Source: a virus. From it: a stretch of DNA of 27,888 bases. The notes under the pieces are model-generated. The model worked only from the letters and a program-made list of their open reading frames with translations. It did no database searches and was not told the DNA's origin. Location of the stretch: positions 3,755 to 31,642 of IMG/VR virus record IMGVR_UViG_3300030060_000478; one strand, written 5' to 3'. Shown here piece by piece: positions 1 to 6,862 of the stretch (its first letter is position 1; each line of letters begins with the position of its first letter). Made by a program: the position numbers and the translations under genes.

Positions 1-111
1 AAAGATGATTATGATTATCACCCAGATGAACACCCCATAAGAGAATTATTGTGCATGGCAATATCACCAATAGGATGGGTTATCTTTGTCTTCCTTTTAC
101 TCTTGATCTGA
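1..111 (+). CDS. Small membrane protein, 3' end only (truncated by window edge)
   Basis: Frame 1 is open from the window edge to a TGA at 109-111, giving 36 visible codons. The visible part begins with acidic and histidine-rich residues (KDDYDYHPDEHP) and ends in a run of about 17 mainly hydrophobic residues (roughly ISPIGWVIFVFLLLLI), so the protein would be anchored by its extreme C-terminus. It ends 10 bases before the primase-helicase start, in the same direction, as in an operon. The start codon is outside the window and the length is unknown. I do not recognise the family. The protein-like composition and the operon spacing support it, but with no visible start it remains a probable gene. 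Confidence 0.55.
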   Translation, partial: KDDYDYHPDEHPIRELLCMAISPIGWVIFVFLLLLI

Positions 112-121
112 GGAATAAAGA

Positions 122-1855
122 ATGATAGAAGAAACAAACCAAGAAGAAGCACTAGTGACACACCAAGCGTGTCCCTGTGGTAACAGTTCAGATGCCTTTG
201 CACTTTACCCTGACGGACACGGTTACTGCTTCTCGCACGCTTGTAAGAATGAGAAGAAGAGATACTCTAAACAAGAACTACCAGAGGAGATGCAAAGTAT
301 GCTAGATCAGTACGGAGTTACTGAAGAAACAAAACAAGAAGAAAGCACAGAGGAATTCTTTTCTTCTGTCTCTCTTAGCAAAGGGACCTTTGAAGATATC
401 AGGAATAGAAAGATCAGCAAGGAGACTTGCAAGCTCTTCAACGTCACGCTGAACATGAAGGACGGGAAGGAGACCAACCACTACTACCCGTACTACAATG
501 GAGCGGGTGAGCACATTGCCAACAAGGTCAGAGGGAGAGGCAAGTCCTTCATCTGGGAGGGCAGCGGGAAGGAGGCCATGCTCTTTGGTCAGCATGTCTT
601 TGGCTCTTCCACTGCCAAGGCCGTCACCGTGGTGGAGGGTGAGCTAGATGCACTGGCCACCTATCAGCTGCTAGGCTCTCGCTACCCTGTTGTCTCCATC
701 AAGAACGGTGCAGGCAACGCCCTCAAGGATTGCAAGAACAGCTATAACTTCCTCAACTCCTTCAAGGAGATCGTCATCTGCTTTGACCGTGACGAGAGCG
801 GCACGCAGGCAGCCAACCAGATATCCAAGCTCTTCCCCAACAAGAGTAAGGTGGTGACACTGGACGAGAGCAAGGACCCGTGCGACTACCTGATTGAGAA
901 CCGCTCCGCTGACTTTACCCGGCGGTGGTTTGCAGCAGAACGGTACACGCCTGCCAACATTGTCAGGGGTGAGGACCTGCTGGACCGACTGCTCAATCAA
1001 CCCACACCGGACAGCCTTGCGCTCCCATGGGACGGCCTACAGGACCTGACCTATGGTATCCGCAAGGGGGAGATGTGGACCATCACCTCTGGCTCTGGCA
1101 TGGGCAAGACGCAGGTGCTCAGAGAACTGAGCTACCACATACAACAGCACACCGAGGATAACATAGGCCTGCTATTCCTAGAGGAGCCACTGGAGGACGC
1201 TGCCCGTGGCATGATGAGCCTCTACGCTGGTAAGCCACTGCACCTGCCCACCACAGAGTTTACCCAGCAAGAGTGGGACGATGCCTTCCAAGAGACCCTT
1301 GCCACGGGACGGTATGTGTTCTTTGATTCTTTTGGATCAAACAACATTGACACCATTGTGGATACCATCAAGTACATGCGCTATGCCTGCGACTGTCGGT
1401 ACATTTTCCTTGACCACATCTCCATCCTCGTCAGTGACCAGAGCGCAGGTGATGAGCGGAAGGCACTGGATGAGATAGCAACCAAGCTCAAGACCCTGAC
1501 CATTGAACTGGACATATGGCTAGGCATGGTCTCTCACTCCAAGCGTCCCACTGGCAAGTCACATGAGGAGGGTGGACAGACCTCACTCTCTGAACTGCGC
1601 GGCACCGCTGCCATAGGTCAGCTGAGTAATATGGTGTTGGGACTGGAGCGTAACGGGCAGGACCCTGATCTCTACCGGAGGAATGTCACGCTGATCCGGG
1701 TGTTAAAGAACCGTTTCTCTGGCCTCACTGGTCCAGCCTGCCACCTGCACTATGACCGTGGAACAGGACGCTTGACACAGATAGACGATCCTGATACAGA
1801 TACAGACACAGAAGTAGAAGCAACAGAGGCAGAGGACTTTGACGAGGTACTATAA
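122..1855 (+). CDS. T7 gp4-like DNA primase-helicase
   Basis: This bifunctional replication protein unwinds the fork and makes RNA primers. A zinc-binding domain is at the N-terminus: C17, C19, C36 and H39 or C41, with the HGYC signature. A TOPRIM primase core follows, with VEGELDA (E172 to A177) and DRDESG (D222 to G227). The C-terminal RecA-fold helicase has Walker A GSGMGKT at 324-330, EEP at 354-356 and the Walker B-like FLDH at 429-432. After residue 553 comes a strongly acidic tail, which in T7 gp4 contacts the polymerase. The length of 577 is close to T7 gp4 (566). GAGG at 109-114 precedes the ATG. The stop overlaps the polymerase start as TAATG. Arginine codons are mostly CGN (21 of 29), unlike thyX further down. 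Identification is secure. Confidence 0.96.
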   Translation: MIEETNQEEALVTHQACPCGNSSDAFALYPDGHGYCFSHACKNEKKRYSKQELPEEMQSMLDQYGVTEETKQEESTEEFFSSVSLSKGTFEDIRNRKISKETCKLFNVTLNMKDGKETNHYYPYYNGAGEHIANKVRGRGKSFIWEGSGKEAMLFGQHVFGSSTAKAVTVVEGELDALATYQLLGSRYPVVSIKNGAGNALKDCKNSYNFLNSFKEIVICFDRDESGTQAANQISKLFPNKSKVVTLDESKDPCDYLIENRSADFTRRWFAAERYTPANIVRGEDLLDRLLNQPTPDSLALPWDGLQDLTYGIRKGEMWTITSGSGMGKTQVLRELSYHIQQHTEDNIGLLFLEEPLEDAARGMMSLYAGKPLHLPTTEFTQQEWDDAFQETLATGRYVFFDSFGSNNIDTIVDTIKYMRYACDCRYIFLDHISILVSDQSAGDERKALDEIATKLKTLTIELDIWLGMVSHSKRPTGKSHEEGGQTSLSELRGTAAIGQLSNMVLGLERNGQDPDLYRRNVTLIRVLKNRFSGLTGPACHLHYDRGTGRLTQIDDPDTDTDTEVEATEAEDFDEVL

Positions 1856-3513
1856 TGAAGCGACTGTTTTTGGATATAGAGACAGATGGATTCAACCCTT
1901 CCCACATATGGTGCGTGGGTACAATACTACTGGAGGACAATAAGGATGGTACTGAAGTTCAAACCCCTAGACTATTCACAGAGGGAGAAAGAGATAGCTT
2001 TGCAGATTACGCGGCACAAGCGGATAAAGTTCTTGGCCACAACGCTATTCATTTTGACTTTCGTATACTTGATCTTCTTTGGGGTGTACGCTTTCAGCCA
2101 GAGCAGATGCTCGACACCATGGTTCTCTCTCAACTTGCAAACCCCACCAGAGACGGCGGTCACTCAATTGAGGCATGGGGTCAGCACTTCAACTACCCAA
2201 AGATAAACATTGACTATGATACATTTTATCAGGGGTACTCTGATGAGATGGGCGAGTACTGTATGCAAGACACCAGAATATCGGTCAAGATATACAAGCA
2301 GGTGAAGAAGGAACTATCCTCTTTTTCTCCGGGTTGTATCAGACTGGAGCACAGTGTCAGGGCTATTCTCTCTGAGCAAGAGTCCAACGGCTTCAAGCTG
2401 GACGAGCAGAATGCCTGTATGTTGGTGGCAGAACTGACCGATGAACTCAATACTATCAAGGAGCAGATGCAGGATACCTTCCCACCCACAGAGGTGAAGC
2501 TAAAGACAAAGACCAAGTACATCCTCTTCAACCCCGGGTCACGTAAGCAGGTGGCAGAGCGGTTGATAGAGATGGGCTGGCTCCCTGAGAAGAAGACTGA
2601 TCTAGGCAATGTGGTGGTGGATGAAAGCATTCTCTCTGAGATTGACATGCCAGAGGCGCAGATGATTGCACGGTACATGATGCTACAGAAGCGCATAGCA
2701 CAGGTGAACTCTTGGTTAGATGCAATCAACCCGGACACAGGTAGGGTACACGGTAAGGTGCTGACCCTCCGTACAATCACAGGCCGAATGGCCCATGCCA
2801 CTCCGAATATGGCACAGGTCCCAGCTGTATACTCCCCCTATGGCCCAGAGTGCAGGAGACTGTGGGTCCCGGGCAATCCTAAGAAACAGAACCTTGTGGG
2901 TATAGACGCCAGTTCCATTGAACTCAGGATGCTGTGCCACTACATGAACGACCCAGAGTACACAGAGATTGTTGTCTCTGGTGACATACACACAGCCAAC
3001 CAAGAGAGGGCAGGTCTAAGTTCACGCGCACAGGCCAAGACATTTATCTATGCTTTCCTCTACGGTGCAGGCGCTGCCAAGATAGGAAAGATCGTAGATG
3101 GCACAGCAGCAGACGGGCAGGACCTGATAGACAAGTTCCTAGAGGCAACCCCTGCCCTCCACACAGAGCGCCAGCGTGTGACCCTTGCAGCAGAGCGAGG
3201 GTTCATCAAGGGGCTGGACGGTAGGAGATTGTTCATTCGTTCCACTCACGCTGCACTGAACACGCAGCTACAGGGTGCAGCTGCCATTGTGATGAAGCGT
3301 GGCTTGGTCCTCTTCAACGACAAGCTACCAGAGGGTGCTCGCTTTGTTGCAAATGTTCACGATGAATGGCAGTTAGAGGTTGACAAACCCCTGTCAGATA
3401 TGGTAGGTACTCTTGGCATAGACAGTATCAAAGAAGCAGGAGAGTTCTACAGTTTAAAATGTCCTCTGACAGGGGAGTACAACGTAGGTTCCAATTGGGC
3501 AGAGACACATTAG
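1855..3513 (+). CDS. polA: Family A DNA polymerase with 3'-5' exonuclease domain
   Basis: This is the replicative polymerase. Exonuclease motifs are DIET (D7, E9), HNAIHFDF (D68) and YCMQD (D139). Polymerase motif A is GIDASSIELR with D351. Motif B is R391, K395, Y399 and Y403 in RAQAKTFIYAFLYGAG. Motif C is VHDEW with D503. The Tyr at 399 matches Y526 of T7 polymerase (F762 in E. coli Pol I). Motif A and B sequences are nearly those of T7, but the protein is 552 residues against 704. The distance from exonuclease D139 to motif A D351 is 212 residues, against about 301 in T7, so the thioredoxin-binding thumb insertion is probably absent. The start overlaps the primase-helicase stop (TAATG), suggesting coupled translation. 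Identification is secure. Confidence 0.97.
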   Translation: MKRLFLDIETDGFNPSHIWCVGTILLEDNKDGTEVQTPRLFTEGERDSFADYAAQADKVLGHNAIHFDFRILDLLWGVRFQPEQMLDTMVLSQLANPTRDGGHSIEAWGQHFNYPKINIDYDTFYQGYSDEMGEYCMQDTRISVKIYKQVKKELSSFSPGCIRLEHSVRAILSEQESNGFKLDEQNACMLVAELTDELNTIKEQMQDTFPPTEVKLKTKTKYILFNPGSRKQVAERLIEMGWLPEKKTDLGNVVVDESILSEIDMPEAQMIARYMMLQKRIAQVNSWLDAINPDTGRVHGKVLTLRTITGRMAHATPNMAQVPAVYSPYGPECRRLWVPGNPKKQNLVGIDASSIELRMLCHYMNDPEYTEIVVSGDIHTANQERAGLSSRAQAKTFIYAFLYGAGAAKIGKIVDGTAADGQDLIDKFLEATPALHTERQRVTLAAERGFIKGLDGRRLFIRSTHAALNTQLQGAAAIVMKRGLVLFNDKLPEGARFVANVHDEWQLEVDKPLSDMVGTLGIDSIKEAGEFYSLKCPLTGEYNVGSNWAETH

Positions 3514-3525
3514 AAAGGAGTTAAA

Positions 3526-3747
3526 ATGGAAACAGTGATAATAGCTCTAACAGCAATCTTGATTCCACTAGGACTAGGCAATCAAGAATACTTTGAAACG
3601 GTGAAGGAACAAACTGACAAGGGCTACACTTGGGAGTACGTGGGATACACTCCTTGGTCACAGGATAAGTCACCATCTCTCCTGATAGAGCCAGACGAAG
3701 ATTTCCCACCGTTTGTTTTATTTAAACTTACCAAGCCAGAGGAGTAG
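3526..3747 (+). CDS. Small protein with hydrophobic N-terminus, unknown function
   Basis: The 73-residue product has a strong ribosome binding site (AAAGGAG, 8 bases before the ATG). Residues 4-18 are hydrophobic (VIIALTAILIPLGLG), which could be a membrane anchor or an atypical signal sequence lacking a positive N-region. The remainder is aromatic and acidic and ends KLTKPEE. It sits between the polymerase and a coiled-coil protein in the replication operon with 12 bases upstream and 2 downstream. I do not recognise the family. Gene status is supported by the ribosome site and tight packing. Confidence 0.7.
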   Translation: METVIIALTAILIPLGLGNQEYFETVKEQTDKGYTWEYVGYTPWSQDKSPSLLIEPDEDFPPFVLFKLTKPEE

Positions 3748-3749
3748 AA

Positions 3750-4025
3750 ATGTCTGTAGATTTAGATAACCACATTCTTGAGAAGAATGTAGCTGATCTT
3801 CAAGAACAGTTACAGAAGTCTTACATCAGAAACAGTGAACTGATTGAACAGAACAATGCACTAAAGAAAGAGCGTGATGCCATAATGCACCATAACCTTT
3901 CCATTGATGAGATAAAAAGAAAAGAACATAAGAATAAAAAAGGCTTGACATCTTACATTGAAGATGCTATGAACTGTAACATCAAAACATTCCAGAATAT
4001 TCTGGGTAAACTGAAAGGAGTTTAG
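3750..4025 (+). CDS. Small coiled-coil protein, unknown function
   Basis: The 91-residue product is rich in Glu, Lys, Asn and Gln. Heptad-like spacing of Leu and Ile over about residues 9-46 predicts a coiled coil. A basic stretch (KRKEHKNKK) at about 56-64 and a short C-terminal helix follow. The ribosome site GAGGAG lies just before the ATG at the end of the preceding gene, 2 bases away. It directly precedes the ssDNA-binding protein, so a role in replication or as a small regulatory partner is possible, but this is context only. No family is recognised. Confidence 0.72.
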   Translation: MSVDLDNHILEKNVADLQEQLQKSYIRNSELIEQNNALKKERDAIMHHNLSIDEIKRKEHKNKKGLTSYIEDAMNCNIKTFQNILGKLKGV

Positions 4026-4030
4026 AGACC

Positions 4031-4540
4031 ATGCCAATTGTACAAGGTACAGCTTACTGGGCAAAACTTGATCCTAACAATCCCGCACAGAAGTATCAGA
4101 CTACTTCTAGGGAAGACACTGAATGGTGCCTTGACCTTGGGTTGGATACCAAGGGAGTCAAGATGATTGAGGGTATGAACCCCTCCGCATCTGTCAAGGA
4201 CGGTAAGAAGAAGAAACATGCCAGTGGTGGTCCGTTCTTCAAGTTCAAGAAGAATGCCTTCACCCGTGACGGTAAGGCACTCCCTGCTCCGCGAGTGGTA
4301 GATGCACAGAAGAATGATATCTCTGGCACTGCCATTGGTAACGGGAGCAAGGTCAATGTTCTGTTCCGCGCCAAGGAGATGGAACAAGGACAGTGGGCAG
4401 GTAAGAGCGTGTTCTATCTGGACGCTGTCCAAGTGTTGGAGCTTGTCCCTTACGAGGGAGGAGCGTCAGAGGACTTCAGTGCAGTGGATGGTGGCTACAC
4501 TGGAGAGGAAGACTTTGCCACAGAAGATAATGGGTTGTAG
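4031..4540 (+). CDS. Single-stranded DNA-binding protein, T7 gp2.5-like
   Basis: This protein should coat ssDNA at the fork and mediate contacts with polymerase and helicase. The 169-residue product has the layout of phage OB-fold SSBs: an N-terminal strand region (GTAYWAKL), a Lys-rich and aromatic middle (GKKKKHASGGPFFKFKKNAF) that would bind DNA, the closing strand VFYLDAVQVLELVPY, and an acidic tail rich in Asp and Glu ending EDNGL. Acidic tails of this kind are the protein-interaction hook in gp2.5. AAAGGAG at 4014-4020 precedes the ATG. Its place between polymerase and exonuclease genes agrees. The assignment is by fold-like pattern and context, without a search. Confidence 0.85.
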   Translation: MPIVQGTAYWAKLDPNNPAQKYQTTSREDTEWCLDLGLDTKGVKMIEGMNPSASVKDGKKKKHASGGPFFKFKKNAFTRDGKALPAPRVVDAQKNDISGTAIGNGSKVNVLFRAKEMEQGQWAGKSVFYLDAVQVLELVPYEGGASEDFSAVDGGYTGEEDFATEDNGL

Positions 4541-4549
4541 GTAGAGTCA

Positions 4550-5395
4550 ATGACTAGCAAGATTAGTACTCTTCTGGATGACATAGGTTATCGTTTAGAA
4601 GAGGGGCGTCTCCCAGAAGAGGCTAATCTTGCTATCTTTTTAGACGAACTAAAGGAGGTAATGCAGAACTTTTTTGTTGAGGAGTCTAATCGGGACAGCA
4701 CGGGTAAGCTGCGACTCTCAGCAGTGGGGAGAGAGGACCGAAAGCTTTGGTATGATTTCAACGGCTACGAAAAAGAAAAGCTAACAACTAGCCAGCGAAT
4801 ACGTTTTTGTCTTGGTCACATACTAGAAGCTTTCGTCCTCCTTCTTGCCAGAGAAGCTGGCCACACAGTGGAGGACTGCCAGAAAGAAGTATCTGTTGAG
4901 AAGGTCAAGGGACACATTGACTGTATCATAGACGGTGAGCTAGTAGATGTTAAGTCTGCCTCACCTTATGGTTTCAAGAAGTTTGTTGACGGTTCTATCA
5001 TCAGAGGTGATGATCCGTTTGGTTATATCTATCAGCTTAGTTCTTATGGTGCTGCCCTAGGTAAAGAGAAGGGATACTTCCTCTCCATTGACAAGAGTGG
5101 TGGTGATCTAAATCTACTACAGGTTCCTCTTACCAATGTTGATCCAGCTGAAAGGATATCCTACCTGAAGGATACGCTGCCTGATACTGATCCTCCAGAC
5201 AGGTGCTACTCAGAGATAGAAGAACCATCAGGTAACAAGAAACTAAGTTTCAACTGTAAGTACTGTGACTACAAGGTGGAGTGCTGGAAGGATGCCAATG
5301 ATGGGACAGGACTGCGTAAATACAACTACTCCAGAGGTCCAGAGTATTTCACTCACATAAAAAAAGAACCCAGAGTAGAAGAGGACTTTGTATAA
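4550..5395 (+). CDS. Cas4/RecB-like PD-(D/E)XK exonuclease with Cys cluster
   Basis: The nuclease core is visible as H90 in LGHILEA, GHID with D124, LVDVKSAS with D133 and K135, and QLSSY with Q162 and Y166. Together these are the H, GxxD, DxK and QxxxY motifs of the RecB/Cas4/AddB superfamily. Near the C-terminus C236, C239 and C245 form CxxCxYxxxC, the three-Cys part of the Cas4/AddB 4Fe-4S site. The fourth ligand is uncertain (C87 is one candidate). The length of 281 fits phage members. It likely replaces the T7 gp6 5'-3' exonuclease in host-DNA breakdown, primer removal or recombination. No CRISPR array or other cas gene is present. The stop overlaps the next start (TAATG). The ribosome site is weak. 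Confidence 0.86.
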   Translation: MTSKISTLLDDIGYRLEEGRLPEEANLAIFLDELKEVMQNFFVEESNRDSTGKLRLSAVGREDRKLWYDFNGYEKEKLTTSQRIRFCLGHILEAFVLLLAREAGHTVEDCQKEVSVEKVKGHIDCIIDGELVDVKSASPYGFKKFVDGSIIRGDDPFGYIYQLSSYGAALGKEKGYFLSIDKSGGDLNLLQVPLTNVDPAERISYLKDTLPDTDPPDRCYSEIEEPSGNKKLSFNCKYCDYKVECWKDANDGTGLRKYNYSRGPEYFTHIKKEPRVEEDFV

Positions 5396-6219
5396 TGGCA
5401 CAGCGCCCTGATCAATCTATTATATTATCTTATCAAGAATGTAAATTCTGTGGATCATCAGACGGATTTGTATACTATGATAGCCACGGTTACTGCTATC
5501 ATTGCAATGAAGTTTGGTTTGGTGAAGACTATGACAAAGCACTGGAGGACATGAACGAAATGCACTGGACGTTTAGAGATGACAAGACACGGGTCCCTGA
5601 CCCAGAGAACTATTTTGGTTTTGTCTATATCATCACCAATAAAAAGAACCACAGAAAGTACATAGGGTGTAAGCAGTACTGGCAGATGCGCCACAGAAAA
5701 AGATATAAACCTTCCAATTGGAAAGTTTACATCTCTTCTTCCAAGGAACTGTGCACTGAGATAGACAAGATTGGGAAGAGAAACTTTAAGTTTGAGATCA
5801 TACAAGAGTACGAGACCAAGCGTGGACTGCACTACTATGAACAGTACTACCAGATGGAGAACCATGTTCTTACCTCTGTTCTAGAAGGCACAGATCAGAG
5901 AGAATACTATAACAAGAATGTGGGTGGCATTCGTTTCTATGTACCACTGGAGACATATCAGGACCCATCCTATAGAAAGGTGATGAGCACCAACGGTAGA
6001 AAGGGAGGAGCACCTTGCCAAGGACCCTACAAGATTACCTTCAAGACTGGTAAGAGTGTCAGGGTAAAGAACCTGAGAGCTTGGGCAGATCGTAAAGGTT
6101 ATGGGTATCAGCAGTTATACAAGATAGCAAACAACTACACAGAGAAGGACGGGTACAAGAGACACAAACATAAAGATATCATAGGCGTGGAGCGTGTAGC
6201 AAATGACATGGGGCAGTAG
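5395..6219 (+). CDS. Zinc-ribbon/GIY-YIG nuclease with C-terminal HTH-like region
   Basis: Three parts can be seen in 274 residues. Residues 16-37 are a four-Cys zinc site (C16, C19, C34, C37) whose SSDGF and HGYC segments closely copy the zinc domain of the primase-helicase in this window. Residues 76-170 are a GIY-YIG nuclease domain: FVYIIT at 76-81, KYIGC at 88-92, a following Arg-rich helix, the SSSKEL strand-helix, the FKFEII strand, and the metal-ligand candidate E149 in YYEQYY. Residues about 205-262 look like the helix-turn-helix of phage homing nucleases (VKNLRAW...YGYQQLYKIANNY). It may be a homing endonuclease, or a resident nuclease doing the job of T7 endonuclease I. The gene starts by overlapping the exonuclease stop, so it sits in the operon as a normal member. 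Confidence 0.82.
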   Translation: MAQRPDQSIILSYQECKFCGSSDGFVYYDSHGYCYHCNEVWFGEDYDKALEDMNEMHWTFRDDKTRVPDPENYFGFVYIITNKKNHRKYIGCKQYWQMRHRKRYKPSNWKVYISSSKELCTEIDKIGKRNFKFEIIQEYETKRGLHYYEQYYQMENHVLTSVLEGTDQREYYNKNVGGIRFYVPLETYQDPSYRKVMSTNGRKGGAPCQGPYKITFKTGKSVRVKNLRAWADRKGYGYQQLYKIANNYTEKDGYKRHKHKDIIGVERVANDMGQ

Positions 6220-6487
6220 CTATGAGGGTTCTTCCTTTGCCCTTGACTCTGTACTAGATGAGGGTATACATGAATCACATTCTCCTGAGAGAGTTCTGTT
6301 CCTTTGTGTTATTCTTCAGCAGCTTATAGATACAAAGGAAGTTACGTTTATACGGAAAAGGATCAACGCTATTCTACATGATCCTACGATTAAAGAGGAG
6401 ATAAAAGAGTATGAAAGTTCAGAGGAGGCCAACAGAAGATCAAGTGGGTGGTACGCACTACAAAGAGTGCAAAATCCAACCCGTTGA
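6203..6487 (+). CDS. Small hypothetical protein, overlapping both neighbours
   Basis: The 94-residue product overlaps the nuclease gene by 17 bases and the DUF3310 gene by 77. The middle part (PERVLFLCVILQQLIDTKEV, then a basic-acidic helix to about residue 70) looks like a real helical protein and is the only reading for 6220-6410. It faintly recalls small phage helical proteins of unknown function. GGAG at about 6187 lies some 12 bases before the ATG, which is a modest ribosome site. The last 26 residues share DNA with the next gene and are less convincing as folded protein. Function unknown. Confidence 0.6.
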   Translation: MTWGSSYEGSSFALDSVLDEGIHESHSPERVLFLCVILQQLIDTKEVTFIRKRINAILHDPTIKEEIKEYESSEEANRRSSGWYALQRVQNPTR

Positions 6488-6701
6488 ATATATTCATGCA
6501 AACAAGCTTGGTTTCCTAGAGGGTAACATAGTAAAATATATTACCCGCCACCGCACCAAGGGTGAAGGTGCCATGGATATTCTCAAGGTAAAACACTATG
6601 CAGACTTGATTCTTCAGCTTGAATATGATATGAACACTGAAGAAGACAACATCCTGCTTTCTCAAGAGGTGCATTCCACATGGAACCCAGACTCTACATA
6701 A
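6411..6701 (+). CDS. DUF3310 family protein (gp1.7-like nucleotide kinase group)
   Basis: The 96-residue product carries the DUF3310 signature: VGGTHYKECKIQPVEYI at about 12-28, then NKLGFLEGNIVKYITRHR and a conserved helix with DILKVKHYADLIL. Phage proteins of this family are often annotated as nucleotide kinase because of relatedness to T7 gp1.7. The kinase role for this short version is inference. GAGGAG at 6395-6400 gives a good ribosome site 10 bases before the ATG. It overlaps the preceding gene by 77 bases and the following one by 22. Its position just before RNR fits nucleotide metabolism. Confidence 0.85.
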   Translation: MKVQRRPTEDQVGGTHYKECKIQPVEYIHANKLGFLEGNIVKYITRHRTKGEGAMDILKVKHYADLILQLEYDMNTEEDNILLSQEVHSTWNPDST

Positions 6702-6862
6702 GTGACGAATATATAATCTTTGAGGGAGAACCCGTGGCAAAGATATGGGACGGTGCCTGTGAGATAGCGGTCAAGAAGTTTGAATATTTTGTCCAAGACA
6801 TAGAGGAGATTATAGAACATGACCCAGACCAAGACGAATGGAGAGATAACTCTACCAACTAA
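6680..6862 (+). CDS. Small acidic protein, unknown function
   Basis: The 60-residue product is acidic (EDIEEIIEHDPDQDEWRD near the end) and begins with a short beta-like segment (RLYISDEYIIFEGEPVAKIWDG). It overlaps DUF3310 by 22 bases and the RNR start by 44 bases. AGAGG lies about 9 bases before its ATG. The DNA between the DUF3310 stop and the RNR start has no other reading, which supports it. No family is recognised. Translational coupling with RNR is likely from the overlap. Confidence 0.6.
   Translation: MEPRLYISDEYIIFEGEPVAKIWDGACEIAVKKFEYFVQDIEEIIEHDPDQDEWRDNSTN

Noticed and set aside
2229-2801. 190-codon minus-strand frame opposite the polymerase gene
   Set aside because: It lies wholly opposite conserved polymerase coding sequence, is Ser- and Cys-rich as shadows tend to be, and shows no recognisable motif.
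4550-5395. Cas4 as evidence for a phage CRISPR system
   Set aside because: No repeat-spacer array and no other cas-like gene is visible. Cas4-like nucleases are common stand-alone phage replication genes.
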